Part shown: positions 17,242 through 27,286 of the stretch, piece after piece | How positions within the stretch are numbered: position 1 is the stretch's first letter | How the letters are laid out: the number at the start of each line of letters is the position of its first letter | Assembly: GCA_964489735.1 (NCBI GenBank) | Contig: CAZBAL010000008.1 | Span: 1 to 64,000, forward strand | Length of the DNA stretch: 64,000 bases | Direction: 5' to 3' | Source of the DNA: Andreesenia sp964489735 | GTDB lineage: Bacteria; Bacillota; Clostridia; Tissierellales; Gottschalkiaceae | Made by a program: the position numbers and the translations under genes | The notes under the pieces: generated by a model | Database searches by the model: none | Told to the model about the DNA's origin: nothing | Seen by the model: the letters and a program-made list of their open reading frames with translations, nothing else

Positions 17242-17622
17242 ATGATGATCACAGCAGGTATGGGAGCAGCGGCAATGTTTTTCTCAGTACTGATACCAAC
17301 GATTGTATTTGTTGGAATTGCAATTTTTATTCAGTCAATGCTATCTAAGTCCGACAATAAATATTTGGGTCTTATACTTCCAGTGTTTTGTTTCTTATTA
17401 TCTGTAGGTTTAGTTGTAGTATTCTATACACTGGCTGTTGTACAAAATGAAGACGCTGCTATGGCATCGTCTAATTCCAGTGGAGCAAGTAGTCTCTTTA
17501 TTATAGGTGCATTTCTGGTATTAAATATTCCAACTTTAATTCTAGGAGTGATATACTATACAGAAAGAAAAACCAAAAGATTAAGACTATCTATAGAAAA
17601 GATGAAGATAGAAGATTTATAA
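17242..17622 (+). CDS. Small membrane protein
   Basis: 126 residues with three predicted membrane helices (about 8-30, 43-65 and 84-105) and a basic C-terminal tail (RKTKRLRLS). Family unrecognised. The start is ATG 17242, eight bases after AGGAGG; an in-frame GTG at 17233 overlaps the ribosome binding site itself. It is co-transcribed with the upstream DUF2089-like gene and may be its partner or target. Confidence 0.65.
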   Translation: MMITAGMGAAAMFFSVLIPTIVFVGIAIFIQSMLSKSDNKYLGLILPVFCFLLSVGLVVVFYTLAVVQNEDAAMASSNSSGASSLFIIGAFLVLNIPTLILGVIYYTERKTKRLRLSIEKMKIEDL

Positions 17623-17659
17623 ATTCAGCATAGGTTATATAAATCAATAGAGATAATTC

Positions 17660-17722
17660 AAGTCTGAAGAATTCTGATGTTTGGAGCGTTTTACATAAAT
17701 CAGAGTTTTTCAGGCTTTTTTA
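17660..17722 (+). terminator. Rho-independent terminator, long stem
   Basis: AAGTCTGAA (17660-17668) pairs with TTCAGGCTT (17709-17717), with an inner CTGAT/ATCAG stem and a T-run. It ends the DUF2089/membrane protein operon. Confidence 0.75.
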
Positions 17723-17782
17723 TATCCATTTGACTAAAGACAGTATTTTTATTATTATGAAAAACAGAAAGTGGGGAGTTGG

Positions 17783-20233
17783 ATGAAGAGAAGATTTATC
17801 GTATTTATATTTTTATTTGCTTTTATTTTCATATCAAATAATTCGGAGGCTGGGTATGATATTATTTCCCAGCAGAACATATCAGCGGGGGTTATAAAGA
17901 ATGAATATAGAATAACGGGAGATGGGAATCACTACGCGAATGTTTTAGTATGTGATCTTACGAATCCTTATATAAAGCTGGAAGTAATAGCTGGCGCAGG
18001 AAGATATAATCAAAGAGCTACGGTTACCGAGATGGTACAAAGAACGGGTGCATATGCTGCAGTAAATGGTGATTTTTTCAATACAGCTCTCCAGGGGACT
18101 CCGAATGGACCTTCTATAATAGAAGGGGATATAAAGAGTTCACCTTGCGTACTTGAGGGTGTATATTCTCTTGGAGTGGACCAGAATAATACCGGTCATA
18201 TACTTCCAATTGGTTTTGGTGGCAGTCTGGCAGCACCATCTGGAAGAACTTATCCAATAGATGGGCTCAATAAATCATATTACTGGTACGAGCCGAATTT
18301 GGATTATTCACATGAAAACAAGCTGCAGTTGTACACTGATTTCTGGGCTTCTGCTTCTAGAGGATGGGATAGGTGTTCTGAAATTCTAATAAACTCAGAT
18401 GGTGTAGTCGAACAGATAAGCTATGGTAGAAACTTTGACTTTGCAGTTCCTTCTGGAAAAAAGATAATTCAGGCTCATGGCCATGCGGAAAACTTTATAA
18501 GAGAAAATCTATGGGTTGGTGCACAGACCTCATTGAATTATAATCTGACTCCAGAAATTGACTGGAAGTTTTTAATAGGTGGTCATGCACTTCTAGTCGA
18601 TAATGGTGAAGTAGTTCCTTATACGAAAGATATTGGGGCATTAGGCGGCAATAGAGCACGTACAGCGGCTGGAATTTCTCAGGATGGTAAGACTATGTAT
18701 ATCGCTTCAGTTGAAGGTAGAACTTCAAGAAGTCAGGGGATGAGTCTTTCACAACTATCAAGATTTATGAAAGCAGTGGGTTCTTTTAAATCTGTAAACT
18801 TAGATGGTGGAGGCTCAACAGCGATGGTTGTAAACTCAGATGGAAATTTGAACAGGGTAGTAAATCCTGAGGGCAATGGATATGAAAGAAGAGTTGTCAA
18901 TGGTATAGGATTATTCAGTACAGCTATACCAGGAGAAATGATTGGTTTCAATATAAGTGGACCGGATTACGTTGTTATTGGAGAATCTGCATATTTTTCA
19001 ATGGGTAATGCCTGGGATGGAAATGGAAAATCTGTATCGACAGATGGATTTAACGGAATCGTAACTGATGAAGATGAGAGCTCAGGAGTATGGGCAGGAA
19101 ATAGTTTCCTAGCATTAAGACCTGGACAGATGACAGTGAATATGAAATCAAATAATGGATTGGTATCAAGCAAAAATGTAAATATACTGGATTCATCACA
19201 TATAGCTGAATTAGCACTGAACCTTTCTCAGAGAAGATTTGATTCAGGAGATATTGCTTCGACTAAGATAATGGCGAGACTCAATGATGGAAGAGTTATA
19301 GAGTTGAGCCAAATACCGGCAAGTGGTACAGTAAGCGGATTTACAGGAAATTATTCTAATGAAGATATGTACCTGGGAGTGGTTAATCTCAATGGCAACA
19401 GATCTGGAGATATCGATATATCGTTTGGTGAAAAGCGGATATCGGAGAAGATATATGATAGGAATACCAATATAGTTGAAATGTTTATAGGAAGCAGAAA
19501 TTACAATTTGAATGAGTCGGAGCAATCAATGGATACTGAACCTATTCTGGTGAATTCCAGAACGATGGTTCCTGTTAGGTTTTTAGTGGAAGCACTTGGT
19601 GGAGAAGTTGACTGGCATGCTCCTATGATGACGGTTCTTATAGACTATGCGGGTACAAATATTCAGATACCTGTAGGAGAAAGCAGCATAAATATAGACG
19701 GGATAGAACAGCCTATAGATTCACCAGCTGTCTTGAATAATTCCAGAACGATGGTTCCAATACGCTTTATTGTTGAAGCGCTGGGAATGGATATTGAGTA
19801 TAGAGGTTTTGATCAGAGGGTGACCATAATCGATGAAAATCCTATAATGGACAGAATATCAAAGCTTCATATGAATATTGGAAGCAGCTCTTATTATTTA
19901 GACGATGAGCATAAGGTTATGGATGTGGAACTCTTTACTGAAAATAACAGAACTATGGTACCTATACGCTTCATAATTGAAGGGATGGGAGGAGCTGCAG
20001 AATGGGATGGAGAAAATGAGACTGTCCTGATAGAGTATGAAGGAAAAAGGCTTGAGCTTCCTATAGGTACATCTGAGATTAAGGTGGATGGCAGTAGTAT
20101 ACCTATTGATTCACCTGCGATAATAAAGGATTCACGTACTTTTGTTCCGATAAGATTTATAGCAGAATCTCTTGGTATGAAGGTGGGATACAGACCGCTT
20201 GATCGGAGAGTTACTATAGTAAAGTACAGATAG
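17783..20233 (+). CDS. Secreted phosphodiester glycosidase (NAGPA/DUF2233) with stalk domains
   Basis: 816-residue exoprotein. Signal peptide to about residue 23 (NNSEA|GYD). The next approximately 370 residues form a NAGPA-like phosphodiester glycosidase domain: AAVNGDFFN, a central RARTAAGIS-type segment, SVNLDGGGSTAMV and the terminal VVNGIGLF are characteristic. An Ig-like linker is followed by two copies of the copper-amine-oxidase-N-like stalk domain, each with NSRTMVPVRFLVEALG-type repeats (starting about residues 575 and 700). Such proteins act on phosphate-linked sugars of wall polymers or glycans; the exact substrate is unknown. The start at 17783 follows GGGGAG; a GTG at 17771 is less likely. 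Confidence 0.85.
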   Translation: MKRRFIVFIFLFAFIFISNNSEAGYDIISQQNISAGVIKNEYRITGDGNHYANVLVCDLTNPYIKLEVIAGAGRYNQRATVTEMVQRTGAYAAVNGDFFNTALQGTPNGPSIIEGDIKSSPCVLEGVYSLGVDQNNTGHILPIGFGGSLAAPSGRTYPIDGLNKSYYWYEPNLDYSHENKLQLYTDFWASASRGWDRCSEILINSDGVVEQISYGRNFDFAVPSGKKIIQAHGHAENFIRENLWVGAQTSLNYNLTPEIDWKFLIGGHALLVDNGEVVPYTKDIGALGGNRARTAAGISQDGKTMYIASVEGRTSRSQGMSLSQLSRFMKAVGSFKSVNLDGGGSTAMVVNSDGNLNRVVNPEGNGYERRVVNGIGLFSTAIPGEMIGFNISGPDYVVIGESAYFSMGNAWDGNGKSVSTDGFNGIVTDEDESSGVWAGNSFLALRPGQMTVNMKSNNGLVSSKNVNILDSSHIAELALNLSQRRFDSGDIASTKIMARLNDGRVIELSQIPASGTVSGFTGNYSNEDMYLGVVNLNGNRSGDIDISFGEKRISEKIYDRNTNIVEMFIGSRNYNLNESEQSMDTEPILVNSRTMVPVRFLVEALGGEVDWHAPMMTVLIDYAGTNIQIPVGESSINIDGIEQPIDSPAVLNNSRTMVPIRFIVEALGMDIEYRGFDQRVTIIDENPIMDRISKLHMNIGSSSYYLDDEHKVMDVELFTENNRTMVPIRFIIEGMGGAAEWDGENETVLIEYEGKRLELPIGTSEIKVDGSSIPIDSPAIIKDSRTFVPIRFIAESLGMKVGYRPLDRRVTIVKYR

Positions 20234-20360
20234 CAATTTAATCGTCAGAGATATGTTAACAACTTTATGTAATTCAATATGCTACAGTGATAAAATTTTA
20301 CAGAAAATATGATATACTGTTTAATGATAGAATTTAATATATAAAAGGAGGAGATCTTTC

Positions 20361-21848
20361 TTGAATGTAACTTATAGCACATTCGCGGCATTTTTAGTCT
20401 ATCTTGGAATTATGCTTGCAATAGGAATCTATTTCTTTAATAAATCTAAAGATATGACAGACTATTTTTTAGGAGGAAGACAGCTAAACAGCTGGGTTAC
20501 AGCTTTATCTGCACAAGCCTCTGATATGAGTGGTTGGTTACTTATGGGACTTCCAGCTGCTGCATATATGTCAGGTCTGAGTTCGGCTTGGATAGCAATA
20601 GGTCTTGCAGCGGGGACTTATCTTAACTGGAAGATAGTAGCCAAAAAACTTAGAAATTATACTGCAGTGAGTGGGGACTCTATAACTATTCCTGAATATC
20701 TGCAGAATAGATTTAAAAGCAAGTCACCAACAATTAGAAGTATTTGTTCAGTAATTATTTTTGTATTTTTCTTAATATATACGGCGTCGGCATTTAATGC
20801 GGGAGCTGTTTTATTTAGATATATATTTAATTTATCATACACTACTTCGCTTATAATAGGATCTATAATAATAATTTCATATACTATGATGGGTGGATTT
20901 TTTGCAGTTTCATGGACAGACTTTGTTCAGGGAATGCTTATGTTCGCAACAATCGTAATAGTTCCTTTAACTGCCCTTTTTACTAATTCGGATGTAAATA
21001 TGGCAGCTATATCTGATATTGGTGGACCAGGGTTCTTGAGTTTGATAGATTCACCTGATGGAAAGCTTAAGATTGCTGCAATACTTTCAAGCTTGGCTTG
21101 GGGATTAGGATATTTCGGTATGCCACATATCTTAACTAGATTTATGGCAATAAAATCGAGTGATATGATTAAAAAATCTAGAATCATTGCTATGATCTGG
21201 GTTTTAATATCTCTTTCGGCATCGGTATTGGTAGGACTAGTTGGTAGAGCTTTCCTACTTTCAAAAGGCATAGAGTATGCTACTCTAAAAGATGCAGAAG
21301 CGGTTTTCATGGCGATGATAACAGAAATTGCACCAGGATTTTTAGCTGGAATTCTTCTTTCGGCAATCATGGCTGCTGTTATGAGTACTGCGGATTCACA
21401 GCTTTTAGTTACTGCATCGGCTGTTACTAATGACTTCTACAAGGCTGTTGTTAGAAAAAAAGCATCTGGAAAAGAGCTTATATGGGTAAGCCGTATAGCT
21501 GTTCTTCTTGTTGCAGTAATTGCATTTATAATAGCATTCAATCCGGAAAACACTGTAATGAGTCTTGTTTCATATGCTTGGGCAGGCCTAGGTTCTGCTT
21601 TTGGTCCGGTGATAATTCTTTCTCTTTTCTGGAAGAGAATGACTGAAAAAGGAGCAATTGCAGGAATGATATCAGGTGGACTTATAGTTCTTATCTGGGA
21701 AAGCTTTGGAATAGCAGATGCAACAGGTCTTTACTCGCTAATTCCTGGCTTCTTCATTTCTTTGGCAGCTATTTATCTGTTCTCTAGAATAGATGATGAG
21801 CCATCAGAAGAAATAATACAGGAGTTTGAAAAAGTTAGCCAGTTGTAG
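20361..21848 (+). CDS. putP: Sodium/proline symporter
   Basis: Sodium:solute symporter family protein of 495 residues with about 13 membrane segments, importing proline with Na+. It has the PutP hallmarks: GGRQLNSWVTALSAQASDMSGWLLMGLP near the N-terminus (the A-S-D-M-S-G-W-L block of helix 2), WTDFVQGMLM, the Na+-site region AAVMSTADSQLLVTAS in helix 8, and AYAWAGLGSAFGP-like sequence. The start is TTG, eight bases after AGGAGGAG. Monocistronic, with a terminator at 21954. In a proline-using anaerobe it would feed Stickland fermentation or osmoprotection (inference). Confidence 0.92.
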   Translation: MNVTYSTFAAFLVYLGIMLAIGIYFFNKSKDMTDYFLGGRQLNSWVTALSAQASDMSGWLLMGLPAAAYMSGLSSAWIAIGLAAGTYLNWKIVAKKLRNYTAVSGDSITIPEYLQNRFKSKSPTIRSICSVIIFVFFLIYTASAFNAGAVLFRYIFNLSYTTSLIIGSIIIISYTMMGGFFAVSWTDFVQGMLMFATIVIVPLTALFTNSDVNMAAISDIGGPGFLSLIDSPDGKLKIAAILSSLAWGLGYFGMPHILTRFMAIKSSDMIKKSRIIAMIWVLISLSASVLVGLVGRAFLLSKGIEYATLKDAEAVFMAMITEIAPGFLAGILLSAIMAAVMSTADSQLLVTASAVTNDFYKAVVRKKASGKELIWVSRIAVLLVAVIAFIIAFNPENTVMSLVSYAWAGLGSAFGPVIILSLFWKRMTEKGAIAGMISGGLIVLIWESFGIADATGLYSLIPGFFISLAAIYLFSRIDDEPSEEIIQEFEKVSQL

Positions 21849-21953
21849 TCCTAAATTTGGAAATGGTATAAAAGCAGTATTGAATACAACAGAATTAAAA
21901 TAGCAGAATTACAATAAGAGAATTACAATAGCATAATCTATATTTATTTACAG

Positions 21954-21984
21954 AAAGCCCTGTGTATACTGAACAGGGCTTTTC
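21954..21984 (+). terminator. Rho-independent terminator
   Basis: AAAGCCCTGT (21954-21963) pairs with ACAGGGCTTT (21973-21982). It ends putP. Confidence 0.85.
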
Positions 21985-22125
21985 TTTATGTTATAATATA
22001 TTCACAATGGTATTATTATGTAATAATCAGAGAGAACTATTGAGTTATCTTAATATGATTTTTTAGAACTTAGATTTATATTATGTGATTCATGATTATG
22101 TGAGAATTAGATTGGAAGTGAATAT

Positions 22126-22992
22126 ATGAAGATAAATATAATAACTGATACATGTGGGGATTTGACACATGAAATGGCGGAGGAATATGGCATAGATCTT
22201 GTGCCTATTCTAGTTTATGATGATGAAGACAATGTCTTTGAAGATAGATTCACTATTCAGCCAGAGGAGATTTACAGAGAAATGAGAGCAGGAAAAATGT
22301 TCAGAACTGCTCAGGTTCAGCCGATAATGTTTCAGGAGAAGTTCAAGGAGTGTGCAGAAAAAGGTGAAGCCTGTCTTTCTATCAGTTTTTCATCTGGGCT
22401 ATCAGGAACATATCAGACTTCTATGCTTATAAAGAATGAGATTTTAGAGGGGTATCCGGATGCGAAGATTGAAGTGGTGGATACTAAATGTGTCTCTCTA
22501 GGAAGTGGTATGGTTGCGATGTATGCTTCCAAACTCAGAGATGAAGGATATGAGCTTGAAGAGATTGTGGAAAAAATAAAAGCATATGCGTCTAATATTG
22601 AACATATATTTACTGTTGATGATTTGGATTATCTCTATAAGGGTGGGAGACTCAACAAAGCATCAGCTGTAGTTGGAAATCTGCTGAAAGTCAAGCCTAT
22701 ACTGGAATCTATAGATGGTAAGCTTGAAGTAACTGAAAAAGAGAGAGGAAGAAAGAAATCACTTAAAAGACTTGTTGAAAAGATGGGTGAGATGGGTAAG
22801 GATTTAGATAAGCAGACCGTATATATTGTCCACGCTGACGCGTTATCAGATGCAGAAGATCTTAAGCAGATGATAGAGGAAAAATATAGTGTCAAAGAAA
22901 CCGTAATTAAATGTCTAGGTTCTGCGATAGCAACGCATACAGGACCAGGTCTGGCAGCGGTGGTTTTTTCAAAGGAGTATATAGAGATATAG
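22126..22992 (+). CDS. DegV family fatty-acid-binding protein (paralogue 1)
   Basis: 288-residue cytoplasmic protein of the DegV (FakB-like) family, which bind a fatty acid and present it to a kinase for phosphorylation. Family motifs are NIITDTCGDLTHEMAEEYGIDLVP-type N-terminal strand/loop (residues 3-26), the SSGLSGTYQTS turn, DTKCVSLGSGMV, and the C-terminal HTGPGLAAVVF. A second DegV gene lies at 28650. No FakA-like kinase gene is seen nearby. It may be co-transcribed with the following TetR gene, 58 bases away. Confidence 0.88.
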   Translation: MKINIITDTCGDLTHEMAEEYGIDLVPILVYDDEDNVFEDRFTIQPEEIYREMRAGKMFRTAQVQPIMFQEKFKECAEKGEACLSISFSSGLSGTYQTSMLIKNEILEGYPDAKIEVVDTKCVSLGSGMVAMYASKLRDEGYELEEIVEKIKAYASNIEHIFTVDDLDYLYKGGRLNKASAVVGNLLKVKPILESIDGKLEVTEKERGRKKSLKRLVEKMGEMGKDLDKQTVYIVHADALSDAEDLKQMIEEKYSVKETVIKCLGSAIATHTGPGLAAVVFSKEYIEI

Positions 22993-23050
22993 CATTTATA
23001 AATATAATATATATTATTGGAATTAAATAAATTATAAGGAGTGAAGAAAA

Positions 23051-23692
23051 ATGCCTAAAGACACTTTTTTTAATCTACCAGAAGACAAACGCAACAGAAT
23101 AATTGAGGCTTCAATGGATGAGTTTTCTGCTAATTCATACGAAGTTTCAAGTATTAATCAGATTGTAAAAAACTCCAATATTGCAAAGGGAAGTTTCTAT
23201 CAGTACTTCGAAAATAAAGAGGATTTGTACCAGATGATAATTGAGTTATGTGGTGATATTAAAAATGAATACATCTCTAGAGTCCTTAATCGAGCGGAAT
23301 ATATGAATTTTTTCGATAAACTCACAGAGCTTTATAAGTCTATAATTTCTTTTTCAGAGGACAACGAGAGAGTTTCAAGCATAATAACTCATCTTTACAG
23401 AATTGATGATATTGAATTCAGAAATGAGCTTATAGAGGCATCGGGAATTTCATCTATGAAGCTTTTTGATGAGATAGTTGAACAGGGACAGAGTGAAGGT
23501 GAAATCAAAAAATCTATGGATTCATCGTTCTTATCAGCATTTTTATATGATGTGTCAATGTTTATAATTGAATATAGAGAAGGCCAGGGAAAATTGTTCA
23601 ATTATGAAGATATGATAAATACAGTTGTTGGAGTGCTTAAGTCTGGAATGAAACCAGGCAAAAGAAATAAAGGGTTTATGAATTTATTATAA
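23051..23692 (+). CDS. TetR/AcrR family transcriptional regulator
   Basis: 213 residues. The N-terminal helix-turn-helix domain is clear (RNRIIEASMDEFS...INQIVKNSNIAKGSFYQYFENKEDLYQM, the last part being the family's most conserved stretch). The C-terminal ligand-binding domain is unassigned, as is usual in TetR proteins. It follows the DegV gene, which suggests a link with lipid or fatty-acid sensing, but this is only context. AAGGAGTGAAGAAAA precedes the ATG. Confidence 0.88.
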   Translation: MPKDTFFNLPEDKRNRIIEASMDEFSANSYEVSSINQIVKNSNIAKGSFYQYFENKEDLYQMIIELCGDIKNEYISRVLNRAEYMNFFDKLTELYKSIISFSEDNERVSSIITHLYRIDDIEFRNELIEASGISSMKLFDEIVEQGQSEGEIKKSMDSSFLSAFLYDVSMFIIEYREGQGKLFNYEDMINTVVGVLKSGMKPGKRNKGFMNLL

Positions 23693-23760
23693 AAATATCG
23701 TTCTGAAAGCACTAAGAGCGATTGAGCTGATTATATGGAGTTTGTATATTAGCGGATATA

Positions 23761-23789
23761 TTGACAATTTATTGATGTAGTTATAAAAT
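23761..23789 (+). promoter_or_regulatory. Promoter of the ileS T-box leader
   Basis: Consensus TTGACA (23761-23766), a 17-base spacer and TAAAAT (23784-23789). Confidence 0.65.
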
Positions 23790-23814
23790 GTACTTATATA
23801 AATTTAATATTATT

Positions 23815-24086
23815 TAAAGGCTGTGAAGGGACAAGTAGCAAGATGACTGATCTACAGAGAGATTATAGATGGTGAGATATAATTGGTTAAGATTTTGTGA
23901 ATATCGACCTGGAGCTGACTATCCGAAAGTAAGTAAGATAGTACGTTTATAGCGTTAATTGTAATGAGTGACAGAAAACTGGCAGAGTGTGAATTGCTGT
24001 ATTTTAATTTACATGAATACTGTTTTCTGTAATTTGGGTGGTAACACGATATTTCGTCCCTAAGTATATACTTAGGGACTTTTTTA
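23815..24086 (+). ncRNA. T-box leader, isoleucine-responsive
   Basis: T-box TGGGTGGTAACACG at 24035-24048. The probable specifier is ATC (Ile) at 23903-23905 in the same GAA-N-codon-purine context as the other two leaders. The terminator is a perfect 24-base palindrome at 24056-24079 plus a T-run. It senses uncharged tRNA-Ile and controls ileS. Confidence 0.9.
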
Positions 24087-24129
24087 TAATTTTTTATATT
24101 ATTTTTCTATTATTGAAAGGGTTGAAAAG

Positions 24130-27100
24130 ATGAAGACATTTAAAGAGCTATCAAATGCGCCAGTCAAAGAAGTGGAAAAGTCTATTTCTGAGTTCTGGAA
24201 CGATATAGATCTATTGAAATTGAGCATTGATACTAGAAAAGATGCTAAACCGTTTGTGTTCTATGAAGGGCCTCCTACAGCAAATGGAAAGCCTGGAATA
24301 CACCATGTTATAGCTAGAACACTGAAGGACTCTGTTTGCAGACATAAAACTATGCAGGGCTATAAAGTTAAGAGAAAAGCTGGATGGGATACTCATGGAC
24401 TTCCAGTTGAAATAGAGGTTGAAAAGCAGTTACAGCTTAAGAACAAGCATGATATAGAGGACTATGGAATTGCTGAGTTCAATAAAAAATGTAAGGAATC
24501 TGTTTTCAAATATGAGAGTCTTTGGAGAGATATGACAGACAGAATGGCATATCTGATAGACTTAGACAATCCTTATATCACACTTGAAAACGACTATATA
24601 GAATCTGTTTGGTGGATACTGAATAAATTCTTCAAAGAAAACTATATATATGAAGGACATAAGATACTTCCTTATTGTTCAAGATGTGGAACAGGACTTG
24701 CAAGTCACGAGGTTGCTCAAGGATATGAAGAAATAAAGACTAATACTGTTATAGTGAAGTTCAAGAGAAAAGATGCAGATGAATATTTCTTGGTTTGGAC
24801 TACTACTCCTTGGACTTTACCTTCGAATGCAGCTCTTACTGTAAATCCAAAAGAGGCTTATCTGAAAGTTAAATCGGATGAGACTGTTTATTATGTGGAG
24901 AAAACTCTAGCTTCTGAAGTGTTTGGAGATAACGAGTATGAGATAATTGAAGAGCTTAAAGGAGAAGAACTTGAAGGGATAGAGTATGAGCAGCTGATGC
25001 CGTTTGTAAAAGCGGATAAGAAAGCTTTCTATGTGACATTAGGAGATTATGTTACTACTGAAGATGGTACTGGTATAGTTCATACTGCACCTGCATTTGG
25101 TGAGGATGACTATAACCTTGGAAGAAAATATGATTTACCAGTGCTTCAGCCTGTAAATGAAGATGGAAAATTTGTTGAGACTCCATGGAAAGATATGTTC
25201 GTAATGGATGCGGATTTAGAAATAATTAAATGGCTTGCTGCAGAGGATAAGCTGTTTAAAAAGCAGAGAATAGAACATAATTATCCTCACTGCTGGAGAT
25301 GTAAGACACCACTTCTTTATTATGCAAAGCCAAGCTGGTATATTGAAATAACTAAAATTAAAGACAAGCTTATAGAGAACAACAACGGGGTAAACTGGTT
25401 CCCTGATTATGTTGGTGAGAAGAGATTTGGAAACTGGTTAGAAAACCTGAATGACTGGGCAATTTCGAGATCGAGATACTGGGGTACACCACTAAATATC
25501 TGGAGATGTAGTTGCGGTCATTTAGAATCGGTAGCATCTAGAGAAGAACTTGCTGAAAAAGCTATTGAAGATATAGATCCTAAGACAATAGAACTTCACA
25601 GACCTTATGTTGATGATGTTCATATGAAATGTGAGAAATGTGGAGAGACAATGTCGAGGGTAGAAGATGTTGTTGACGTTTGGTTTGATAGTGGATCTAT
25701 GCCGTTTGCACAACAGCATTATCCGTTTGAAAATAAGGAAGAATTTGAAGAGCAGTTCCCGGCAGATTTCATATGTGAAGGTATCGACCAGACTAGAGGA
25801 TGGTTTTACTCGCTAATCGCTATATCGACATTTGTGACAGGGAAGTCACCATATAAGAATGTATTGGTAAATGACCTGATTCTAGACAAAGAAGGAAAGA
25901 AAATGTCTAAATCCAGAGGAAATACTGTAGACCCATTTGAACTTTTTGATAAATATGGCGCAGACGCCCTTAGATGGTATCTGCTGTTCGTATCACCTCC
26001 ATGGTCACCAACTAGATTTGATGAAGACGGTATAAAAGAAGTTATGTCTAAGTTCTTTGTAACTATAAAGAATGTTTACAACTTCTTCTCGCTTTATGCA
26101 AATACTGATGATATAAATCCTAGAGAGTTTGAAATAGCTGAACAGGATAGACCGGAGCTTGATAGATGGATACTTTCTAAGTACAACTCTCTGGTTAAAG
26201 AAGTAGAAGCATCGTTTGAAGTTTTCGATATGACTAAGATAGTTAGAAATATTCAGGATTTCATAAATGAAGATCTTTCAAACTGGTATATCAGACGTTC
26301 TAGAAGAAGATTCTGGGATACTGAGCTGACAGATGATAAGAAAGCTGTTTACAGAACGACTTATGAAGTCCTAGTTGGAATATCTCAACTTATAGCACCG
26401 TTTGTTCCTTATATATCTGAAGAACTATACCAGAACCTGACTGGAGAAAAATCGGTTCATTTAAGTGAATATCCTAAGTCAAATGAAGCGTTCATAGATA
26501 AAAGAATAGAAGAGAGAATGGACTTGATAAGAGATTTAGTAAAACTTGGAAGAGCTGCTAGAGAGGCAGAGAGAATCAAAGTTAGACAGCCTATCCAGAA
26601 GGTTATGGTGGATGGAAGCTATGAGGATCTTATAGGGGATTTGACTCCGCTTATCCAGGAAGAGCTTAATGTTAAAGAAGTTGTATTCTCTAAAGACTTA
26701 ACTGAGTATATGAACTTCAATCTAAAGCCTAATTTCAGAGAAGCTGGACCTAAGCTAGGTTCTAAGATTAAAGACTTTGGAAAAGCATTGGCTTCGCTTG
26801 ATGCATCGGTTGCAGCTCCTAAGCTTGAGGCTGGAGAGAGCATAATGCTAGATTTAGCTGGTGAAGAGTTTGAAGTGGACAATTCGCTTGTTATGGTTAA
26901 TATAGAAGCTAAGGAAGGCTTCAATGTGTCTATGGAGAACAATATCTTTATCATATTAGATACAGTATTGAATCAGGATCTTTTAGATGAAGGATATGCT
27001 AGAGAATTCATTTCTAAGATTCAGCAGATGAGAAAGAATAATGGATACGAGATGATGGATAATATCAAGATAGAGTATAATTCGGATTCAGTAGTGGAAA

Positions 27101-27231
27101 AAGCTATAGAAGACTTTAAAGATTATATTATGTCTGAGACATTAGCAGTAGAAATATCAAAAACTGACAAAGAGTATGAGATAACACAGCTAAACGATAG
27201 AGAAGCTGGTATTGAGATACAGAGAATATAG
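24130..27231 (+). CDS. ileS: Isoleucine--tRNA ligase, eukaryote-like (type 2)
   Basis: Class I synthetase charging tRNA-Ile, 1033 residues. The HIGH-type motif is in PPTANGKPGIHH and the KMSKS motif reads KMSKSRGN; this pairing and the length are those of type 2 IleRS, the eukaryote-like form that tolerates mupirocin in other organisms. The editing domain (WTTTPWTLPSNAAL; DGTGIVHTAPAFGEDD), the connective Zn-binding cysteines (YCSRCG; CWRCKTP) and a long C-terminal domain are all present. The gene is controlled by the T-box leader upstream and ended by the hairpin at 27234. Confidence 0.96.
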   Translation: MKTFKELSNAPVKEVEKSISEFWNDIDLLKLSIDTRKDAKPFVFYEGPPTANGKPGIHHVIARTLKDSVCRHKTMQGYKVKRKAGWDTHGLPVEIEVEKQLQLKNKHDIEDYGIAEFNKKCKESVFKYESLWRDMTDRMAYLIDLDNPYITLENDYIESVWWILNKFFKENYIYEGHKILPYCSRCGTGLASHEVAQGYEEIKTNTVIVKFKRKDADEYFLVWTTTPWTLPSNAALTVNPKEAYLKVKSDETVYYVEKTLASEVFGDNEYEIIEELKGEELEGIEYEQLMPFVKADKKAFYVTLGDYVTTEDGTGIVHTAPAFGEDDYNLGRKYDLPVLQPVNEDGKFVETPWKDMFVMDADLEIIKWLAAEDKLFKKQRIEHNYPHCWRCKTPLLYYAKPSWYIEITKIKDKLIENNNGVNWFPDYVGEKRFGNWLENLNDWAISRSRYWGTPLNIWRCSCGHLESVASREELAEKAIEDIDPKTIELHRPYVDDVHMKCEKCGETMSRVEDVVDVWFDSGSMPFAQQHYPFENKEEFEEQFPADFICEGIDQTRGWFYSLIAISTFVTGKSPYKNVLVNDLILDKEGKKMSKSRGNTVDPFELFDKYGADALRWYLLFVSPPWSPTRFDEDGIKEVMSKFFVTIKNVYNFFSLYANTDDINPREFEIAEQDRPELDRWILSKYNSLVKEVEASFEVFDMTKIVRNIQDFINEDLSNWYIRRSRRRFWDTELTDDKKAVYRTTYEVLVGISQLIAPFVPYISEELYQNLTGEKSVHLSEYPKSNEAFIDKRIEERMDLIRDLVKLGRAAREAERIKVRQPIQKVMVDGSYEDLIGDLTPLIQEELNVKEVVFSKDLTEYMNFNLKPNFREAGPKLGSKIKDFGKALASLDASVAAPKLEAGESIMLDLAGEEFEVDNSLVMVNIEAKEGFNVSMENNIFIILDTVLNQDLLDEGYAREFISKIQQMRKNNGYEMMDNIKIEYNSDSVVEKAIEDFKDYIMSETLAVEISKTDKEYEITQLNDREAGIEIQRI

Positions 27232-27233
27232 TG

Positions 27234-27259
27234 AAAGGGAGTTTCGACTCCCTTTTTTT
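27234..27259 (+). terminator. Rho-independent terminator
   Basis: AAAGGGAGT, tetraloop TTCG, ACTCCCTTT (27234-27255) and a T-run. A stable UUCG-capped stem directly after ileS. Confidence 0.9.
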
Positions 27260-27286
27260 CTACAGTGAAAAGGTGATGTGACAGGT

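Noticed and set aside
21890..21933. Three short AGAATTAMAATA-like repeats after putP, possible CRISPR or regulatory array
   Set aside because: Units are only about 14 bases with no spacers and lie in AT-rich 3' DNA before the terminator; likely chance or slippage.
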